In this document: positions 13,201-18,370 of the stretch, in pieces
Layout: every line of letters starts with the position of its first letter
How positions within the stretch are numbered: the stretch's first letter is position 1
Source of the DNA: Bathymodiolus thermophilus thioautotrophic gill symbiont
GTDB lineage: Bacteria > Pseudomonadota > Gammaproteobacteria > PS1 > Pseudothioglobaceae
NCBI RefSeq assembly: GCF_003711265.1
Contig: NZ_CP024634.1
Span: 1,426,001-1,490,000 of the forward strand
Direction of reading: 5' to 3'
Length of the DNA: 64,000 nucleotides
Made by a program: the position numbers and the translations under genes
Notes under the pieces: model-generated
What the model was told of the DNA's origin: nothing
The model's database searches: none
Seen by the model: the letters and a program-made list of their open reading frames with translations, nothing else

Positions 13201-15240
13201 AACAAACAAGCCAATAACTTTATGCAGCGTGAAAGCAAACGCCAACAAGCAAAGCAAAACTTCAAAGAACACATCAGCAACTTTAGTTTAAACCTCACAA
13301 TCGGCGGACAAGGCTCCGACATCCTCATTGGCAACGGCAATTTTAGTTTTATGTTCGGCGATACCTTCTCCTCTGTTTTAGACACCACCGTCGCCTCCTT
13401 ATTCGGCATTATGCAACAAGGCTACACCTTAGACGGCCAACCCAAAACCACCTTTACTTACACCCCCAGCAATGTCAAAACCAAACTGATTAACGGCATT
13501 CTCAACGGAATGGCATCCCAAGCAAAAGACATCACCTTCGGCGACATACTGGGTTACAAATACACCAACTTCGGTCACATCTACAAAGCCGTAGCCAACA
13601 CCCCCGATTTATCCCTATCAAATTTATTAAAAGAACTCCTAGGCACCGTATCTGACACCTTTAGCAACTCCATTGCCGCCTTATCTGAACCAGAACGCAT
13701 TGTTAAGGCATTAGTCGCTGGAGGAGAATCGTTCAAAGACATGGGTGAAAACACTTTAGATGCATTAGGCATTAAAGACAAAGATAAGGACGACGATGAC
13801 AATAACGACGACGATAATAACAATGATAACAATGAAAACAACAAAGATGAAAACAACAACACAAACACAGGAGACAACGACAGCGAATCCAAAAAGAACA
13901 AAAGCAACAAAGCCTTCGGCTTCAGCGGTCTCAAACTCCCCTCATTGTTTAATATGTTCACACCCAATCTAATCAAAACCCTAAGCAGTTTACCAGAACT
14001 GGCAGAAACCCTATCCAGCAGCATCTCCACAGACTCTGCCAACATAAAAGACAAAGCACTTGAGCTTTTCTCCGACATTGGCTTTATGTCCAATGACGGC
14101 GATTTGTTCTTCAACATAGGTGCCCAAAACTTCGCATGGGGTGGCGACGGCAAAGACCTATTTGCACTCATGGGCACCAACAACAATGTCTGGGGTGGCA
14201 AAGGCGATGATGTCGCCTATGTCATTGGCGAAGGCAACACCATCAGCGGCAACCAAGGCGATGACAGCGCCGTGTATGTCGGACAAAACCACATGTTCAT
14301 TGGTGGTGAAGGCGATGACATTGGCGTTGCCTCAGGTCGCTACAACACTTTGTTTGGCGGTACCGGCAGAGACCAACTTTGGGCATTTGGAGAGGGCGCC
14401 TATATCACCGGCAACGAAGGCGATGACTATCTAGTGTCCACTGGCAATTATGGCAAAATTCACGGTCACACTGGCGATGACATCGGCATTTTAATCGGTG
14501 CTCACAATGTCATGGACTTAGGCAAAGGTAATGACCACGGCAAAGTATTTGGCAACAAAAACATCGTTTATCTACGCGATGGCAACGACGAACTAGAAGT
14601 CGCCAGCCATCAGTCTTCTATTATGGCAAACGCCGGCGATGATTCTTTATATATGCACAAAAACTCAAGCGACAACAAGATTGACGCAGGATCAGGTGAT
14701 GACTTATTGTATTTAGGCGGCACAGAAAACAAAGTTACTGGTGGCACAGGCGCCGATATATTCATCGTTGGCAACGACAACATCTTTAGCACAATCATCA
14801 CCGATAAAGACGATTACATTGCTTTTGATTTAGACAGTTATCAAGACACCATGTATTACAAAAGCAACAACAACCTTTTGATTAAACACCGATCGTTAAT
14901 AAAACCCAATAAAGCCGACAGCGATTACCAAAGCGACAACACCGGCGTTGACATCGCCAAACAATACCGCAACCAAGAAGGCAGCGTGTTAATTGAAGAC
15001 TATTTTGCCAATAGCAACAGCAATGAAAGTGCAAAAATCTGCATCAGCATTGACACCAACAACGACCGCTATCACTATTTAGACAAGGCACAAATCAGTA
15101 AGTTAGTTGAATACATGTCATCCTTTGATTCCTTTGCTGATACCGAAGGTGTGGCTAACTATAAAAGAGAGGTTAATCAATTGTGGTCTGGTGCGAAGGT
15201 TGGCTATAATATGCCTGAAGTTATGAAGAGTTTGGCTTGA
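1..15240 (+). CDS. MARTX-like giant toxin, gene 1 (5' part outside window)
   Basis: The frame is open from base 1 to a TGA at 15238-15240. The ATG at base 4 is not a real start: the matching point in gene 2 (25097) lies deep inside that protein. Visible order: end of an F5/8C-like domain, one Ig-like and one lectin-like domain (to about 1260), Asn/Pro-rich linker, payload (1980-11690), last C80-type peptidase copy (11692-12410), Gln/Gly-rich linker, MARTX C-terminal region, acidic linker and RTX repeats. The payload mixes ten C80-like copies with three kinase-like domains. Bases 1 to about 2275 and about 11640 to 15230 nearly match gene 2, and the middle differs. By family knowledge such proteins leave by an atypical type I system and self-process in the host cell after inositol hexakisphosphate binding. 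The secretion and acylation genes are not in the window. The family call is firm; the payload function is not known. Confidence 0.93.
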   Translation, partial: PMYADGKHILFDFGAANYSNGSFKLYNRESFTNRINGSVVEFLKDGVVVLSRTISNAGNIVTITPATYVIFDQVKLTFSGDAQNFREIEIFGKNSNLSIDSGAPEPLKNNAWHINRDVADSNGEFNVGDEIKVTLTLDEAVTLAKVGSNKIIIANKAFFLTGTNGTITNTLEFTHTVTINDQINAKDFDIDNKNDIILIDVKDTHGNNINFSNITRSIELANIPLDTNFNINNSNTSTNDNTNNNNNSNNIIHTGNLYEKTANTGWNTNITSAKGFTDNGSVIVKIGSNNKALMVGLSTNNNSDSNNNNNDNNNPTTSFAIHINNTGNINAVYENNQCVKEFPTDQYLYSAGDYLKIERDNTTINYYLIKANDQATKGTLLYTSSQILSANTKLFSNSALHDIGAQISNIQMFDDNKSSLSIKAKMSTSTTNPLGDNDTFDQTSGNYQLNNNSRTGTSTNNNNPNNPNNPNNPQNTQEEQNTQTAQKWFKPTINHHFFQNLPSSQNLPSSQAPQIFIITGLSNANVDLAMQLKTKHDIVIYYNTTTNQIEYLYGQENDIEVTRIEYHIIANGKSINTLVEDTLNNTYTVNTDDDPDDDIDTQAIVAQLQQAITTNRANTRLHANWLTRHSFAKRGLPFTPTPTTPSTQPNTQPNPQSTQKTSKYQSNIIVQNSNDPTVIEAANALFNKHPTTSILVKFDQNGNLITLKGAPYTPTGDTRINFVDHGTNLSQEGAQSLANKAQTLHQTYSNSNTNIKRIALVGCSTDGANQDLTRNFAKTIYNNTPALKSAEITGRHGDIQINSDGTKTMVVGGEKMIYQWNADLDIVTQQTEESKRVAEVLDGLKLGGGDSEDSSNTINIDNIPDTLTNREVNTESFIGSGTYKTAHDLKNQPDLLVLLLKQRSQATNIESEIKLLERLDSLGMKTPKRYKRITFVNISNTKGSSSVVQNGLVVQKIKGAQDVRLSHKAKIKLASQFYPERFNNSNNQTLKDIKHLQKIFIENPSLYVLDFQGLIAEDGQLYIMDPLDVSTHISSKRHTDQLNALQAFEQGILQYNKRFTDKKLNHLAYIDKQLWESPDDTLKQQMLSDAEENGNKVIVTYDVTTGRKEVVHQPSDSQGLTFDTVEVITQDTKNQSADLKEDCLKFAKEQGWREGKKPIFRVNTPEGYEALNLKSNGKNKYNIILSIGEDEITKNAVESLYKKHPENSIVVTLNEQGELVFPDGQEFIPDSSVRINIVGHPEELEKVGAEKLANYTDEMVQHYKIDSVDSHAYLNRAALVGCNNADLSRRYAEHLYTREHLKDASVTGRSGDMQINADGSKTMSDLDRKIIHSWDYENNKTVWTTENSAHIGEILASLKLGLGDTPPADIPDSLDYNDISKQVSKGSMKTAYTLKDHPDLLFLQLQDEAEWKVNTLRNEVIWINKMQELGIRTPIYYKVVTMIDQNHQKHHGILVERIENMGVVAIGAPDLMEKRYITKRTLNDIQNLLDKFEQNPNLYIPDFQMLMGKDGRLYTFDPAAFTLPMHRPDSTFNQYTRSENIKGLKRLHEKATLSLKKFNENNKMHAIFVDETLLKEHPGLEEKLINKAKKQQDLAIVSYNLGDKSAKPIMLYQPKNARPIDRIEVVSDKTDHFLDQANMSLLVKDMPNISNDMIFRCKSTESFSNYRTNIIVQHGNSDTAIKAAQDLANKHPDNSIIVHFDADNKLVTADNELYTPNGNVRLSFVDHGENFVTDESSMDELVDKVKQINDTYGNENTYFERIALVGCDATSVDPILTKNFAKAVYGDISTLRNAQITGRGGEINEDGTKTIADGNKKVYSWDETVQGNIKERTETVKSYSDYLKNPLNDSAAETTHPIEATPYQDALLENWKNWSDISKEQLDKIATESQTAKSKLFYYDHQIIIQSENDDNVKNTALDMFAKYPGQTTIVQMQKDGTYQTTQGTELRDITGKIKVSVVGFGRKGENGNHKLGGRSPDELKANIVRLNQGLNPRTTTIEHVDLVGCNTSSDNPTDNNDSNYGTKVLQKLWQIGVTTVGTESTHTAVDVGASNTEEGSWRRKDGIAKTVYSVNAKGNIVSKVYSDEGVSHNTQTPNETRYKSNIIVQNSSDKDVVGAANALFEKHPDNSIIVKFGQNNRLVTLKGEAYIPTGDTRINLVGHGKNLTQEGAQALADKVKILHQSYGDNTNIKRIALVGCNTDSINNALAWDFARAVYSNTPMLENAEITGRRGDFQVDTDGTKTMARNGKKIILQWNHYLGRVVGETENARRVAKVLDGFKLGGPDAEELSENNKYIEGLPKTLTDQEVDVKNPIGSGTFKFAYSLKGNPNLAFIALRPEFKISELTGEIEFLKALDDLGIKTPKIYKQFSFVDDKTLQHGFIVERVKGAAHLLLVGKHAMRSTFVSDRALRMCNQRSLKDIRHLLKVFMNNPRLTVTDFQGMIGDDGQMYIMDPADVNGYDKNNPLPLDRNERASNLHNLQRTEANFLSYHKNFSNKFQEHIVYIDKEVWEANTALKEKMLKDSQESQNQIIVTYDALTGEKTVVHSLKPEYLEDFNAATIEVITKDGNILSEDASKSYTTFAKEQGWGVTDNAKFRSNTFEDHEFLNLRSNNKHKYNIILQLGNDEATKTDAQNLFAKHPKESVIVTRNAEGALVFPKDVAFTPDNSMRLNIVGCQDDFKQVGAKKLADYTNEITKHYDVNSLDNDAYLSRAALIGSDSKDLSKEYAERLYEISYLRGVEVTGREGNIQINKDGSKTMERNGKKIIHNWDFLTEKLIWEAKKAKNTGEVRKPLSAGAQHLAETTPHQDTLVQNWNTLSQEQIDKLAAESQKTKLSLANHNHQVLIQTESADNVQDSTFELAFKHPTQTTIVHMQKDGTYRIVHGPDLENITGKVKMVVVGYGREKNGVQTLGGRNESELSDNILTLKRDLNPANTTIGRTSLVGCNLESNNPTNNPDSQYGKQVIQRLHQGGINGDLSVRSSYVGIQPDGTKVTSNTGVDNWKHKDSEAKTVYGYDKNGKAESKVYDGNGVLVKYNGQHLDGTRYKSNVIVQNSDNTTVIEAANALFNKHPNTSVIVKFDQNGNLVTLKGEAYTPTGDIRVNFVDHGANLSREGAQSLANKAKILQQTYGNSNTKIKRMALVGCDTDGVNQALTRNFANAAYNNTAILQQTEITGRTGQVQINTDGTKTMTTDGTKTIYSWDNDKGEITQKTETVKRYSDILENPLGKFDEQIKSMERQLLDIKLVSESDKEILTDIHNAFIEIKLNYEKTPEDLSHIVSYIEKHEPRLKAYLDGAEDTQIKKHLETFHASLNGLATNMQFEIERQLDEDFKEILKKKSEHQTSELIAFHKKLLSKKNQYSQLEQLTDQSLKTIARSVNATLNKVEDIANKTSTLGDDEKITALAEANEYIDNLHENLEYFKEADQARIKEFKTKTLPILVLSTWGEEKVVGTYHVPFANDDDFRVVVQLTDDIIIAQSTAFLAGKHFGNSTLIQLDKYGNYRLLYGPKLESIPDNKRVKLVLVGHGDDVEKETGERTAKDMAKHVFALRSIIPNTVDIPVVAIKGCYAGDNYGKDVLIELNKGDFRPVVTSRLGDVETDDSGRQVVSGIYHSEDNKTAWKYNEGNEIVAAPYPDDKHHIVLTIDEHGAPKVIKTHKNKNWKDFKGELRVSIEAGKRMSTLDALLDFQKQLKAQDATMRQIDINMGSQDWVGRPSTAMHDYGTYARSMGDSIESNITLHVDSGRHKGTTVFSYKDTPDHEVLVHAPQYSIKFSDVNKSHMVDFTYDNDIQHPLLSMPTKIDPYVLLNMQIHDEDYTKEEALLQIKKAEGAIGYSSIDNVRITTYPEYQIPEQQGKDLINYLVQELGVKVSMCYYDGVNKVLLSKNPGDPEIKVHGHLAETTPHQDTPLHNWADLSQEQINKLTTEAQKPQPSLANHDHQVLIQTEADGNVRDSTFRLASKHPAQTTIVQMQKDGTHQVVYGLDLEDITGKVKMVAVGYGREKDGAQTMGGRTADELSANITELNRALAGNADIQRISIVGCNMESDNPTDNNDSQYGRRMVEKLSQSNIKAPVAVRSSYVAVDENGRKLTSNTGAGNWMHKDSAAKTVYSLGATGAVVSRVYNDEGTLIKYNGRRLNEDLDNDKSTQGAENQETSDKHAQGQGQGQGQSESETETTKQKLDDIDKRQTDFANSVNQNKLRRLPNGNAPANNDNENTKTGGMSAPALNVQIDIGGGDHASLFGGSTNVDVKVGNGAHHTLMYGSNNVLVSIGDIGDSSRFVEIGGYRALEGVQILIGTKNVVVNHGVRNDLIIATDPSFPMIPFVNPFDGSANILGSLQGMADISNSGQNALWSWKKTKKFATSMSSLDRTSDTNYEKILISGGQNAVSDRGLKYDIEMALNKQANNFMQRESKRQQAKQNFKEHISNFSLNLTIGGQGSDILIGNGNFSFMFGDTFSSVLDTTVASLFGIMQQGYTLDGQPKTTFTYTPSNVKTKLINGILNGMASQAKDITFGDILGYKYTNFGHIYKAVANTPDLSLSNLLKELLGTVSDTFSNSIAALSEPERIVKALVAGGESFKDMGENTLDALGIKDKDKDDDDNNDDDNNNDNNENNKDENNNTNTGDNDSESKKNKSNKAFGFSGLKLPSLFNMFTPNLIKTLSSLPELAETLSSSISTDSANIKDKALELFSDIGFMSNDGDLFFNIGAQNFAWGGDGKDLFALMGTNNNVWGGKGDDVAYVIGEGNTISGNQGDDSAVYVGQNHMFIGGEGDDIGVASGRYNTLFGGTGRDQLWAFGEGAYITGNEGDDYLVSTGNYGKIHGHTGDDIGILIGAHNVMDLGKGNDHGKVFGNKNIVYLRDGNDELEVASHQSSIMANAGDDSLYMHKNSSDNKIDAGSGDDLLYLGGTENKVTGGTGADIFIVGNDNIFSTIITDKDDYIAFDLDSYQDTMYYKSNNNLLIKHRSLIKPNKADSDYQSDNTGVDIAKQYRNQEGSVLIEDYFANSNSNESAKICISIDTNNDRYHYLDKAQISKLVEYMSSFDSFADTEGVANYKREVNQLWSGAKVGYNMPEVMKSLA
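1261..1979 (+). other. Asn/Pro/Thr-rich linker with a peptidase-like half domain (gene 1)
   Basis: A low-complexity stretch with NNP repeats (about 1375-1430) leads to a short ordered piece at about 1537-1750. That piece (QIFIITGL, a helix ending in KTKHDIVIYY, then IEYLYG and IEYHIIANG) resembles the first half of the C80-like copies downstream, but it has no catalytic His or Cys segment. An Asp-rich stretch (DDDPDDDID) and a TQP tandem repeat follow. The coding strand here is very rich in A and C. Read as a spacer with a decayed or partial peptidase-like piece; the second point is inference. Confidence 0.5.
1936..1959 (+). repeat. 12-bp coding tandem repeat, 2 copies ((N/S)TQP)
   Basis: Two in-frame copies encode STQP and NTQP. 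The same site has three copies in gene 2 and four in gene 3, so the array changes in number without breaking the frame. Confidence 0.85.
2590..3110 (+). other. Kinase-like domain K1 of gene 1
   Basis: Motifs occur in the order expected for a protein-kinase-like fold: a glycine loop (IGSGTYKTAH, near 2632), a helix with acidic residues (EIKLLERLD), a hinge-like LVVQKIKG, a catalytic-loop-like VLDFQ (Asp codon 3028-3030) and a DFG-like IMDP (Asp codon 3073-3075). The tail at about 3120-3535 (YIDKQLW, VIVTYD, KEVVHQP) recurs after every K domain. The targets are unknown. A noncatalytic or distant ATP-grasp-like fold is possible. Confidence 0.5.
4100..4595 (+). other. Kinase-like domain K2 of gene 1 (glycine loop altered)
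   Basis: It has the same layout as K1: KGSMKTAY in place of GSGTYKTAH, a helix (LRNEVIWINKM), a hinge-like GILVERIE, PDFQ (Asp 4504-4506) and FDP (Asp 4549-4551). The first glycine of the loop is replaced, so nucleotide binding may be weak or lost. The tail (about 4600-4990) ends in YNLGDKS and LYQPKN, which match the K1 tail. Confidence 0.45.
6890..7375 (+). other. Kinase-like domain K3 of gene 1
   Basis: It has an IGSGTFKFAY glycine loop, an EIEFLKALDDLG helix, a hinge-like FIVERVKG, TDFQ (Asp 7309-7311) and IMDP (Asp 7354-7356). All the putative catalytic positions seen in K1 are kept. The tail (about 7380-7840) has VYIDKEVW, IIVTYD and KTVVHS. The next C80-like copy (A5) has lost both catalytic residues. 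Confidence 0.5.
11640..15230 (+). repeat. 3' direct repeat, copy 1 (pairs with 39455-43058 and 62758-64000)
   Basis: About 3.6 kb from the end of segment D through the last C80-type copy to the toxin end is nearly identical in genes 1 and 2. Gene 3 shares it from 62758 to the window end. Confidence 0.9.
11692..12410 (+). other. Last C80-type peptidase copy of gene 1 (catalytic His replaced by Tyr)
   Basis: This sits at the standard MARTX CPD position, just before the C-terminal region, and resembles the Vibrio CPD most closely (TADELSANI, ISIVGCN, VRSSYVAVDENGRK, then W.HK). The putative nucleophile Cys is at 12121-12123. The turn that reads VGHGR in Vibrio reads VGYGR here (Tyr 11992-11994). 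The basic residues of the inositol-hexakisphosphate region (R..., GRK) appear kept. Processing activity is doubtful. Confidence 0.8.
12411..15240 (+). other. MARTX C-terminal region, acidic linker and RTX repeats (gene 1)
   Basis: A QGQG-rich linker (about 12480-12510) leads to the conserved MARTX post-CPD region (GGSTNVDVKVGNG, NNVLVSIGD, VEIGGYRALEGVQ). An Asp/Asn-rich acidic linker follows (about 13775-13870). About ten calcium-binding repeats of the GG.GDD type span about 14095-14790. The last 110 or so residues should hold the uncleaved type I secretion signal. Nearly identical to the same part of gene 2 (to 43066). Confidence 0.88.
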
Positions 15241-15326
15241 TAAAACAAAAGAAAAAAAAGAAAAAAGAAAAAAAGGGAAAAGGAAAAAAGGAAAACAAGA
15301 GCAATTCTACACTAGGAACAATATTT
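15241..15326 (+). other. Intergenic stretch with A/G homopurine tract
   Basis: Right after the gene 1 stop lies a run made almost only of A and G (about 15245-15303). It is followed by an AGGA ribosome-binding site (15314-15317) for the short ORF at 15327. I see no clear terminator hairpin, so read-through from gene 1 into gene 2 is possible. The tract is absent upstream of gene 3. Confidence 0.5.
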
Positions 15327-15449
15327 ATGACACACAACCCTTCTTACAAAAAAAATATAAGTTATTATAGAAACACAAGTTATTATCAAAAACCCACTTT
15401 TAACCCTCTATATTCACCCACAAACCCAAGGCTCCCATGGGCTCCGTAG
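15327..15449 (+). CDS. Possible 40-aa upstream ORF overlapping the gene 2 start
   Basis: This short ORF has AGGA nine bases before its ATG. It ends at a TAG 13 bases inside gene 2, so the two overlap out of frame. It is rich in Tyr, Asn and Pro and has no known domain. A counterpart with the same start context (ATGACA), an internal QKPTF and the same last residues (SPTNPRLPWAP) lies before gene 3 (44943-45119). The shared end is forced by DNA identity there, but the shared start and Shine-Dalgarno are not. It may act as a leader that couples translation to the toxin start. It could also be chance. Confidence 0.4.
   Translation: MTHNPSYKKNISYYRNTSYYQKPTFNPLYSPTNPRLPWAP
15428..15431 (+). promoter_or_regulatory. 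Ribosome-binding site of gene 2 (AAGG)
   Basis: AAGG lies five bases before the ATG at 15437, inside the upstream ORF. An in-frame TAA at 15401 with no other start between fixes 15437 as the start. The first residues (MGSVVNIF, then YFVTGSY) match MARTX N-termini. Confidence 0.6.
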
Positions 15450-18370
15450 TAAACATATTCAGATCCGTTGTCGACAGCATTGTATACTTTGTAACCGGCA
15501 GTTATGTTGGAGATGATGGCGATAACACACTAACTGCGCTTGGTTTTGCCGTATGGGGGGATGGTGTTTATATGCATGGGGGGAATGACACGGTCTATGC
15601 TGCCAGTTTAAAGCTTGATGTTTATGACACTTGGGGAGACTTGAGTATTTATGGTGCTGCTGGCCTTATGAATATCAATAAAAGCGATTGGGGCAATATG
15701 TCTGTGACGGGTCTTTCTGGGGCAATGACTTTGCGACATACGGGTCGATCGGGCAATATTAATTTTGATGGTGCAGCGGCAAGTAACGATGTGTATCGTC
15801 ATGGCAATACAGGTAATATTTCATTTTTAGGTATTGGTATTTCAAATAGGGTAATCAACGATGTCAAGTATGGCAATATTGATTTCACAGGTGCCGGTAT
15901 GTCGAATGTGGTGGAACGACGAGGTGGAGAGCGTGGCACTATTCATTTCAAAGGCGCTGGTGCGTTAAACAAAGTTACCAACACTGCCAACCAAGGCAAT
16001 ATTTATTTCAGTGGCATAGGTGCTTACAACAAAGTAGAGCGACGAGGCATTTCAGGCAACATTGTTTTCACAGGTGCAGGCTTTTACAACAAAGTGACCA
16101 ATATTACGCACCAAGGCAACATTAACTTTAGAGGCATTGGTGGATACAACAAAGTAGAACGACGAGGCGGATACAAAGGTAATGTCTTCTTCAAAGGTGT
16201 AGGCGTAGGTAATCATGTTATCAATACAGCTGAATATGGCAACACCGACTTTATTGGTGGTGGCGGTGCCAATGTTGTCAAACATTCTGCCAATGGCAAC
16301 CTTTCGTTTAAAGGCATTGGCATTATCAACAAAGTTGATCACACAGGGGATTATGGCAATATGACCTTTATAGGCGGTGGCGGTGGTAACTTTATTACCC
16401 GTTCTGGTATAAAAGGCAATGGAGATTTAACCATCTTAGGTGGTGGCAATATCGTTACTTGGTCAACAGATGGCAAATTAAAAGCAAAACTCGGCGGCTT
16501 CCGTTTAAACAAAATAGACAGATACGGTCGTGGCGATACAAATTTAATACTTATCTCTCTAGGCAATATCGTCAATGTAGATGTTAGCAAAGGTGATTTA
16601 AGTTTGACAGGTATTGGCATAGCCAATATTGTTACCTACAAAGGACACGGCACCTTAAGTGCTGAATTGTTCGGTGGTGCCAATATCATCACCAGAGAGG
16701 GCACTGGAGATTCCATACTCCATCTTTTGGCTGGTGCCAATGTCTTCACTGACTTTTCTACAGGCGATATTAGCGGCTCTTTACTCGGCGGTTTAAATGT
16801 GGTTACCAAAGACGGCAATGGCGACATTAACATATCTATGTATGGCGGTGGCAATGTCCTTACCCACATCGGCGATGGCGATATTCAAACCAGAATGCTT
16901 GGTGGTGCCAATGTTATTACCAAATCAGGTAATGGCGATATAATAGCCCTGTTGTTCGGTCTTGCCAATGTCGTTACCCACATCGGCAATGGCAATGTTT
17001 ATTTACTTATGCTAGGCATAGGCAACATTGCCACCAAAGTCGGTGATGGCGATGTTATTGTCGGTATGTTTGGCACTGGCAATGTCCTCACCCATGTCGG
17101 CAACGGCATGACTGCTGCATTAATGATATCCACAGGTGCTAACTTTTTCACCAAAGTTGGCAACGGTGCTACATTGGCAGTTATGTTTTCATTAGGGGGT
17201 AATATTTTTACCCACATTGGCGATGGTCCAAGTGCTGTATTGATGATAGGGGGACAAGCCAATATCTTTACTAAAATTGGCAACGGCGCCTCAGTCGCAA
17301 TCATGCTTGCAGGCACTGCCAATGTTTTCACCCATATTGGCAACGGCTTTAGTGCCGCTTTAATGATAGGCGGATGTACCAATGTCTTTACCAAAGTTGG
17401 CAATGGCACCACCTTAGCAACCATGATTGGAGGGGGTAATATTTTTACCCATATCGGCAATGGATTCTCAGTTGCATTTGCCGTTGGTGAAGCCAATATT
17501 GTTACCAAGATTGGCGCAGGCAATCTAATAACAGCCGCCATCGGTCAAGCCAATATTGTGACCCATATTAACTTAGCAGGCAGCAGCGATGGCAACACCG
17601 TTAGCCTAGTAATAGGCCAAGCAAACATCGTTACCCGAATCTCTTCATTGGCAGACTTTAGCGTTACCGTGTCCCCACTTGACGCCATCGTTTCAGACCC
17701 CGTTTTAGAAAGACATCGTCTGTTCCCAAGAGGAGACATCTTTTCTGCCCCACAAAAATTCTTAGAATCAGGCTTTGACGCACTCAAAGCCACTGGCGCT
17801 GCATTACTCGGTAGCAACAACGAAGGCAGTATGGTCACATTTGCTGTAGGCCGAGCCAATATCATTACCCATGTCGGTAATGGCGCTATGCTAGGTGTTG
17901 GCATTGGCGATGCTAATGTCATCAGCAAAGTCGGTCTCGGTCAAACCATACAAGCTGGCATCGGTCGACTTAATATACTCACCTCAGTTGGCGACAACGA
18001 CAGTTTGCAAATTGGCATTGGCGAAGGCAATTTGATAACCAAAGTCGGCTCTGGCCACAGCGCAATGGTTGCCATCGGCAAAGCCAACATTACCACCAAA
18101 GTCGGCGACGGCTTCCATGTCGGGCTTTCCATCGGTAAATTCAATGTCAACACCCTTGTTGGCGATGGCATCGCCGTCAACGCTTTGATTGGCAAATACA
18201 ACCTCAACACCCGCGTCGGACACGGCGTTAATGTCGCTGTTATGAAAGGCGATTACAACATCAATGTACGCTATGGCGATGGTATGAATGTCGCCTTAGC
18301 CGCAGGCAAAGGCAATATCACTGTCAAAATCGGCGACGGCGATTTCTACGGCGCTATGATTGAAATACGC
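15437..18370 (+). other. MARTX N-terminal repeat region (gene 2)
   Basis: It opens with a hydrophobic start and a DDGDN segment, then repeats of the form GNI.F.GAG..N.V (about 15750-16400). A second repeat class follows (about 16400-18330), with GNG...A.MIGG.ANIFTK.G about every 20 residues. These match the A and B repeats of Vibrio MARTX toxins, which help deliver effectors across the host membrane. A non-repeat insert at about 17560-17860 (RHRLFPRGDIFSAPQKF) interrupts the second class. Confidence 0.9.

Noticed and set aside
13581..14201. Minus-strand ORFs over the C-terminal region (also 41398-42027)
   Set aside because: Antisense of the acidic linker and RTX repeats. The Leu/Ser runs reflect the GAC/AAC-rich sense strand; no ribosome-binding site or known domain.
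16850..17570. Regular spacing resembling a CRISPR array
   Set aside because: The repeats are degenerate, in frame and translate to GNG..A.MIGG units, so this is the MARTX B-repeat region.
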